Source: Apoderus coryli
Lineage: Eukaryota > Arthropoda > Insecta > Coleoptera > Attelabidae
Direction: 5' to 3'
Assembly (NCBI GenBank): GCA_911728435.2
Contig: OU452216.1
Span: forward strand, 4,848,342 to 4,912,341
Length of the DNA stretch: 64,000 bases
Numbering within the stretch: the first letter of the stretch is position 1; each line of letters begins with the position of its first letter. Under the pieces are notes generated by a model, which was not told the origin of the DNA, made no database searches, and was given only the letters and a program-made list of their open reading frames with translations. The translations under genes were made by a program, and so were the position numbers. Positions 57,935 through 64,000 of this stretch are shown in pieces.

Positions 57935-59560
57935 GCGTTTAAAAGTTTTTATCATTCTGACTTTTTTACAGAATTCTGTGAAACAACTCAGAATTCTGTA
58001 AAAAAGTCAAAATGAAAAAAAAAACAGAGGTTTTTACAGAATTCTTCAAAGAATATCAAAATAGTCATAATTATGAGTTATTTTACAGACTTCTGTAAAA
58101 GAACCTCAGAATTGTAAAAATCCCTAGTTTTTTTACAGAATTCTGTAAACAAATTCAGAGTTTTTTTACAGAATTCTGTATAAAAAGTTCAGATTTTTGA
58201 CGAAATTCTGTAAAAAGTCAGAATGATAAAGAATTCCGAGTTTTTTTACAAAATGACATTCTACAGAATAGTTATAATTCTGTTAAAAAGTCGGAATGAT
58301 ATAAAATCAGAGGGTTTTTTACGGAATTCTGTAAAAAAGTCAAAATGATAAAAAAATTCCTAATTTTTTACAAAATTCTACAAAAAATGTCAGATTGGTC
58401 ATAATTCTGAGTTATTTTTACAGAATTCTCTGTACAAAATTCCGTGTTTTTTACGGAGTTCGGTAAAAAAAAAGTCAGATAGATAAAGAATTCAGAGTTT
58501 TTTTTTTACAGAATTCGGCAAAAAATGTCAGAATAGTCATAATTATGAGATATTGTACAGAATTGAAAATTTCAAAGCTTTTTTACAGAATTCTGTATAA
58601 AAAGTTCCGATTTTTTACGAAATTCTGTAAAAAGTCAGAATGATAAAGAATTCCGAGTTTTTTTACAAAATGACATTCTACAGAATAGTTATAATTCTGT
58701 TAAAAAGTCGGAATGATATAAAATCAGAGGTTTTTTTACGGAATTCTGTAAAAAAGTCAAAATTGTAAACAAATTCCGAGTTTTTTTTACAAAATTCTGC
58801 AAAAAATGTCAGATTGGACATAATTCTGAGTTATTTTTACAGAATTTTGTGTAAAAAAATTCCGTGTTTTTTTACAGAGTTTGGTAAAAAAATAGTCAGA
58901 AAGATTAAGAATTCCGAGTTATTTTTACAGAATTCGGCAAAAAATGTCAGAATAGTCATAATGCGGGAATTTTGTAAATTCTCTAAAACAACTCAGATAA
59001 CTAATAATTCTGCAAACAAATTGATAATTGAAATATTCCGAGTTTTTTACAGAATTCTGCAAAGAAAGTCAGAATCATAAAAAATTCCGAGTTTCATAAT
59101 TGAAAAATTCGGAGTTTTTTTACAGAATTCTGTAAAAAAAGTCAGAATGATAATAAAAATTCGGAATTTTTCAATTCTGAGTTTTTTACAAGTTTTTTTT
59201 AAAAAAACTCGGAATTTTGTACAGAATTCTGCAAAAAAAAAACAAGGAATTTTCTATCATACATTACATTATTACAGAATTCTGCAACAAAACTCAGATT
59301 AATAATTATTCTGTAAGAAGTTTGTATCATTCTGACTTTTTTTATAGAATTCTTTAAAACATACTTTACAGAAGTGAAAAATCCAATGTTTTTTTTTACA
59401 GAATTCTGTATAAAAAGTTCCGATTTTTTACGAAATTCTAAAAAGTCAGAATGATAAAGAAATCCGAGTTTTTTTTACAAAATGACATTCTGCAAAATAG
59501 TTATAATTCTGTAAAAAAGTCGGAATGATATAAAATCAGAGGTTTTTTTTATGGAATTCC
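57935..59560. repeat. palindrome minisatellite with ~410-bp higher-order repeat
   Basis: Same ACAGAATTCTGT-centred unit as 55.2-56.0 kb. A longer block (GTTC(A/C)GATTTTT, AAAATGACATTCT, GTTATAATTCTGTTAAAAAG, TCGGAATGATATAAAATCAG) recurs at 58187, 58603 and 59417, spacings of 416 and 814 bp, i.e. one and two higher-order units. The 58814-59080 frame is repeat translation. Confidence 0.92.
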
Positions 59561-59564
59561 ACAT

Positions 59565-59755
59565 TTTCCACGGGAGTAGCGTAAACTAAGGACTTGAGGT
59601 GGCCCCACATGAAAAAATCCAGTAGGTTTAAATCCGGGGATCGGCAGACCCTAAGTGAGGTACACCTCGGCAATCCAGCGATTTTCGTATGTTTCTGTTA
59701 AAAACTCAAGTGCAATCCGACTAAAATACGCAGGTGCACCATCGTCATTTACAAA
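59565..59755 (-). pseudogene. DDE transposase scrap between palindrome repeats
   Basis: The minus strand reads NDDGAPAYFSRIALEFLTET then YENRWIAE, and after shifts FKPTGFFHVGPPQVLSL. In the family this is QDGAP.H.......FL...Y..RWIGR...........PRDLTPLDFFLWGHLKS, i.e. the second and third catalytic regions. Strongly decayed. Confidence 0.65.
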
Positions 59756-60440
59756 AAAAAAAAAAAATCATAAAATGACCTGAGAAATTACCCCCTTAAA
59801 TATTGCCGCGTCTTTGTGACACACCCTGTATACACAAAAAAAAATTGGCAAGATATTTTGAGAACAGATATAATGTTTACATCCAGTTCATTACCCTGTT
59901 TCAGAATTTTTGATAAGATAATCTTATTTCCATTAATTTTGTTTTACATGTATGTTTTATTAATAATTTTTTTATATATACAAATATCCTATAAATACTC
60001 TAAATAATAAATAAAATATTTCCTAGTACTTACACATTGTAATTAGATACTGGTTATGTTGTCAACAATAAATTGTTTGTAGTGTTCATTATGTCTCCTT
60101 ATCTGTGATAGTGTAAGGGTAAATATTAGTGTGTTCAAGGTCAAAGTTGAGGCCTATTATTTATTTATTTTTTGATTTATGATTAAACGGTTACGCCTAT
60201 AAAACCGTGTTTCCTTCCTTTTAAATAATTATCTCATGGTTAAATTTGTATTTGTTAATTATCATTTAATGTAAGTACAGGGTTATCACGAAACTTTACA
60301 GTTAAATTACGCTTATAGCGCCACTTAATTTAATTATAATTAATTAAATTAATTAAACAAAAAGTCAATCTAAAATTACATATAAAAACATGGGAATGTT
60401 AAACATATTGACAAACATCTAAATTACGTCGAAAACCTGA
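59756..60440. other. intergenic, no supported gene
   Basis: ACACCCTGT at 59821-59829. The plus frame 59816-60007 has no domain. Confidence 0.4.
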
Positions 60441-60447
60441 TGATCTA

Positions 60448-60775
60448 CAGTCGACACTGTTTATAGTGAAACTCCCCCATTTACATTTGTATATTGCATT
60501 GTTTTGAAAATGTTCTTAACGCGTTCATAACGCTTAAGAGTAGATTTCTGTGAGACACCTGGGGAATTCCTAACCCATTTTATAGTCCAGGCCTAGTAAA
60601 TCGCAAATTTAGGTTCAGTTGGTTTTTGTTTAAGAATCAAGTAAGTTTAGCTGGGAAAATTAAAAATCGTCTTTGTTTAAAAGGAGTTATGCCAATAATA
60701 AAAGGGCATGGATGACTTCTGATATTTTCGAAAGATGGATTAAATAATTGGACACTTATTGTTAAGGAAATCCAA
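60448..60775 (+). mobile_element. Tigger element 5' end with internally deleted transposase
   Basis: Starts CAGTCGACACTGTTTATAGT preceded by TA (60446-60447). The 5' UTR matches the inverted copy at 46.76-46.88 kb. Then SLAGKIKN (decayed helix-turn-helix) is joined by a deletion to RAWMTSDIFERWIK (60.69-60.74 kb), the beginning of the DDE domain of pogo/Tigger transposases. It ends without a recognised right terminus. Confidence 0.72.
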
Positions 60776-60869
60776 AGTTTTTTATTGAATGTGAAGTACA
60801 ATCGATACAATTAAGTTCTAAATAAAACGACATTCAAATGGCAAGCTTGAAGAGAGTGTCTGGCTTATT

Positions 60870-61287
60870 TCAAAAGACCAATGACTTCAAATAACCCCAC
60901 AAGAAATAGTCTAATGGTGTTAAATCACAGCTTCTTGGAGGCCATTCAATATCACAATTTTTTGCAATAATCGAATGTTCAAACTTTTCTCGCAATAATT
61001 CAATTGTTGCATTTGCTTTATGGCACGTAGCCCCGTCTTGCTGGAACCAAATGTCAAGATCAACTTCTTCCAAAATCGGCCATAAAAAGTTGGTTATCAT
61101 CGATCTATACCGCTCTCCATTTACAGTAACGGTGTTACCAGCATCATTTCGACAGAAGTACGTCAATTTAGGAGAATGTAATGGTTTTTCATGAATAATT
61201 TGTGGATTTTCTTCGCACCAGAATCGACAGTTTTGTTTATTTATCGCACCACTCAGATGAAAGTGTGCCTCATCGGAGAAGACATGC
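60870..61287 (-). pseudogene. mariner-like transposase with D..41..D spacing
   Basis: Open for about 139 codons from 61287: HVFSDEAHFHLSGAINKQNC (first catalytic aspartate), FWCEENPQIIHE, TYFCRNDAGNTVTVNGERYR, LDIWFQQDGATCHKANATIE (second) and WPPRSCDLTPLDYFLWGYLK (third). Between the D of QDGA and the D of LDYF I count 41 residues, as in the DD41D mariner-related group. About 20 residues (the VWCG...YFF block) are deleted between LTY and FCRNDAG without breaking the frame. The N-terminal DNA-binding half is absent and the frame ends soon after WGYLKSLVF. Confidence 0.82.
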
Positions 61288-61289
61288 TA

Positions 61290-61990
61290 TGTATTTAAAC
61301 TTTCAAATGTTTAATAAAATCTTTTATAATTCAATTTTGCGAATTTTTTTGTTGCTTGTTGATTTTTTCTTTATATTTTGAAAAACAATGCAATTTCAGT
61401 CGTTATTTTGGATTTTTACTATATAGAGGTTCGATTGTATATTGTTATATAGTTGAGTTTGCAACTACATTTAGTCACTCTATATCTCTTAGGTCTTAAA
61501 TTTGCAGATCTAGTAAATCTATATATATAATAAACAGCACCGGCCCCAATACAGAGCCCTGAGTCACACCAGCAGCAGTTTATCGTTAGATAAACTTAAG
61601 ATAGTTTGGTATAATGATTATTGTAACAATGTAATCTATACCAACGTAGACTTGTCGGGAAGTTGACATTGTTGGCTTTGTTTTTTGTTTTGTTATTGTT
61701 TGAAAAGGGGTCATTGTTTTTGTAGTCTAATATATTTTTGTTTTGTTACAGGTAAGGGCTTTATCAAGTATCGATGAACAACATTTATTGATTTGTATTA
61801 AAAAGTTTTATGTAAGTATTTCTAAACTGTTAATTTTCATCTCTATTTAGCACACTAAAGTCTTTGATTATTAAATTGATTTGCATATTGCAAATATCGA
61901 CAAATTTCAAAAATTAGAATATAGGTTATTGAATTTTTAATGTCAGTTGGAATCGCCAAAAAAAAACGTATCATTTTAGCAGAAATAAAA
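61290..61990. other. intergenic, no supported gene
   Basis: TAAATCTATATATATAATAAACAGCACCGG at 61.51-61.54 kb and CAGAGCCCTGAGTCACACCAGCAG just after resemble an antisense RT motif B region (PQGSxLGP), but too little is left to call. Confidence 0.35.
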
Positions 61991-62695
61991 AATATAATAT
62001 ACACTCTGTCCAATATAAGAAGTTGTACAATTAAAACAGCTATTAAATGGTGTTTTCAAAAGTAAAGTAACTTTAGCCGTTTTCGAGAATTTTTCAAAAA
62101 ACGATGTTTTGCGATTTTAGTTTTTATTTATTTCGGACATTATTTTTACAGATAAAAAAATGAAAAGCACTTCCTCATTGTTACTTTTTAGTGAGAAAAA
62201 GATAACGTTTACAAATTTTCACTACGACGTTTCGTTTTTAAAAAACCATCATCAACTGGCTTTTTATTGTTAAATTTAGAGCCATTTCCAAATCAAAAAT
62301 AGGTGGTATATCACATGTAATGGTTTAAACAAGTTTTCAGTATTTTTAGATGTTATTTAAAATTATTCAAGAAAAAATGCCATAGTTTGGCACTTATTTT
62401 ACGTAAAACATTCACCTGAGAAAGGCTTTTTTTAATAACTTCAAAAAGCACAACAATTTCAACTAATGATAAGTAAAACTTCGTCTTCTCCACAAACAAT
62501 TCTTTTATTTTATTAATACTGCGTCATTAAACCATACATGCTTCGAGACACATTGTTCTCATCATCAGTGGTTAGTAAAAAGGGAATTTAATACAGAAAT
62601 TAATATAATGGGCTTATTCGAATCATTTGCAGAAAAAAAAATATTTTTTATGACAATTTAGAAATTAAACTTTATGTATATTTATTGTGGAATTA

Positions 62696-62822
62696 CGAGG
62701 CATGTTTTTTAAGTAAGTACCGTTTTGGAATTAAAAAAAGACGTGCAAAGATATCGCAATAATTTTATTTTTACATGAAAGCCTGTACCTTAATCTACTT
62801 TTGTACATAATTTCACCAGTTT
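62696..62822 (-). mobile_element. left-end fragment of the 50.1-kb mariner family
   Basis: CGAGGCATGTTTTTTAAGTA and the next ~90 bp match 50138-50250 almost exactly, including the end of the transposase gene. A short deletion joins ATAATTTC to CACCAGTTTTT, and the rest is lost. TA precedes it (62694-62695). Confidence 0.92.
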
Positions 62823-63142
62823 TTCAACTTCCTTTTAAACTTAGAAACATTATATTGTTGCACAACTTTGAATTTGTATTTATTTTTCACTTTCATCCTG
62901 TTGTAAATTTTTAAATATTCGAAACGAACTAACGATAATTATAAGATGGCTAATGATTCGTATAATAAATACAAATTCAAAGTTGTGCAACAAGATAATG
63001 TTTCTAAGTTTAGAGGGAAGTTATCATAGTAATTCCACAATGAACATACACAAATTTTAATTTCTAAATTGTCATAAAATGCAAATGATTCGAATAAGCC
63101 CATTATATAAATTTCTGTATTAAATTCGCTTTTTACTAACCA

Positions 63143-63171
63143 CTGATGATGAGAACAATGTGTCTCGAAAC
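63143..63171 (+). other. hammerhead-like hairpin motif in foldback arm
   Basis: CTGATGA, one T, stem GAGA, loop ACAATGTG, stem TCTC, then GAAAC. The left arm carries its complement at 62540-62568, where GAAAC has become GAAGC. Confidence 0.45.
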
Positions 63172-63715
63172 ATGTATGGTTTAATGACGCAATATTAATA
63201 AAATAAAAGAATTGTTTGTGGAGAAGACGAAGTTTTACTTATCATTACATGATAAACTCCACGCATAATGGACAATTTCAACTAAATTTAAAAACCGCGT
63301 ACGGAATAAAATGTTGTCCTGGGAGAGAAATAAATTGGTATACCACCTATTTTTTAATTGAAAATGGCTTTAAATTTAAAAATAAAAAATCGAGGGCCGT
63401 GTTTAAAAAAAATGAAGTTCACGATGGTATTTCAAAAACGAAACGTCGGAGTGGAAATTTGTAAACGCGATCTTATTCTCCTCAAAAAGTAACAATGAGA
63501 AAGTGCTTTTTATTTTTTTATATCTGTAAAAATAATGTCAGAAATAATGAAAAACTAAAATCGCAAAAAATCGTTTTTTCGAAAATTCTCGAAAACGGCT
63601 AAAGTTAGTTGACTCTTAAATTGTACAACTTTTCTCTAATTTACCCGACATTGTAACTCCTATCGTTTCCAAGATTACTATGATATCCCATTCTTATCTT
63701 GGACACAGTGTATAT

Positions 63716-64000
63716 TTGGTTTCTGATTATTATTTTTTTCTGTAATCGGGTTTTTATGATCCCTAAATTATCTCAGTCGGATTGAAAATAAGTTGCCTCA
63801 ATTTTGAATGCTAAATACGATAAAATTATAAAAACATATTTGAAAAAAAAATCCCGCAGCCAGTCGGAAAAGTAGATTCTCGATTTATACTTGGTCTACA
63901 CTAACACAAACTATTAGTAAAGAAAGAATAGAATATTCTGACAGGATATAACCAAAAGTGGGCAAAACTTGACCTTCCTTTATAGGAAGATCAAGATACA
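63716..64000. other. end of window, nothing recognised
   Basis: No supported feature. Confidence 0.4.

Larger units (their letters stand above)
61997..63715. repeat. 1.7-kb foldback element with long inverted arms
   Basis: Ends ATATACACTCTGTCCA (61997) and GGACACAGTGTATAT (to 63715) are inverted repeats. Arms are complementary over most of their length in blocks: 62.01-62.30 with 63.34-63.66, 62.46-62.69 with 63.03-63.25, and 62.83-62.88 with 62.97-63.02. Each arm carries two hairpin cores ending in GAA(A/G)C. A mariner end (62696-62822) is inserted in the left arm. No coding sequence; the 63216-63464 frame is arm translation. A 440-bp member is at 39.95-40.38 kb. Confidence 0.92.

Noticed and set aside
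55266..59080. frames rich in FFYRILQ/FLQNS
   Set aside because: Translations of the ACAGAATTCTGT minisatellite.
61545..61585. antisense RT motif B at CAGAGCCCTGAG
   Set aside because: Only a few codons fit and no neighbouring RT motif could be read.
63216..63464. 82-codon plus frame
   Set aside because: Lies wholly within the right arm of a foldback element and has no domain.

Overview
The window is eukaryotic, AT-rich (roughly two thirds A+T by eye) and looks like intergenic or heterochromatin-like DNA from an insect or a close arthropod relative. The evidence is the mix of mobile-element families (mariner/Tc1, pogo/Tigger, piggyBac-like, Crypton-like, 5'-truncated non-LTR retrotransposons, Copia and Gypsy scraps), the AATAAA signals with TTATT-type retroposon tails, and large satellite arrays. 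I see no prokaryotic gene organisation, tRNA, rRNA or CRISPR. I cannot name the species. Only one piece looks like host-type coding sequence: a short THAP-like zinc-finger first exon with a good splice donor at 30.8-30.9 kb.

Layout. 0.2-2.2 kb: a non-LTR retrotransposon inside an older mariner. 2.9-4.0 kb: scraps of a Crypton-like recombinase, a Gypsy-like integrase and a mariner. 5.1-7.0 kb: a Copia Gag scrap and a 5'-truncated retrotransposon with an intact reverse-transcriptase core. 8.5-11.3 kb: a ~125-bp satellite. 12.1 kb: a tiny RT relic. 13.5-20.7 kb: a 31-bp minisatellite that repeatedly switches strand, with a 3.8-kb inverted repeat. 20.7-23.0 kb: an IS630/Tc1-type transposase gene split by a 1.24-kb mariner. 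23.0-25.0 kb: two truncated retrotransposon copies. 25.9-27.4 kb: a retrotransposon inside a mariner. 28.1-29.0 and 31.4-32.0 kb: two more truncated copies. 38.0-44.5 kb: a ~195-bp satellite interrupted by a foldback element and by a Tigger transposase C-terminus. 45.5-48.1 kb: a mariner next to a Tigger 5' end that carries a piggyBac-like element. 50.1-51.4 kb: a nearly intact mariner. 53.2-54.6 kb: a 152-bp satellite. 55.2-59.6 kb: arrays built of an EcoRI-containing palindrome, including a ~600-bp palindrome. 60.4-61.3 kb: Tigger and DD41D-type transposase remnants. 62.0-63.7 kb: a 1.7-kb foldback element holding a mariner end.

The elements do not form a pathway. What the sequence records is an order of insertion: several nested pairs can be read with their target-site duplications. 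The most unusual recurring signal is a hairpin with a hammerhead-ribozyme-like core (CUGAYGA, one extra base, a perfect stem, GAAAC). It occurs in or beside several palindromic (foldback) insertions, and the stem sequence changes while pairing is kept. That combination is the best candidate here for an undescribed system.
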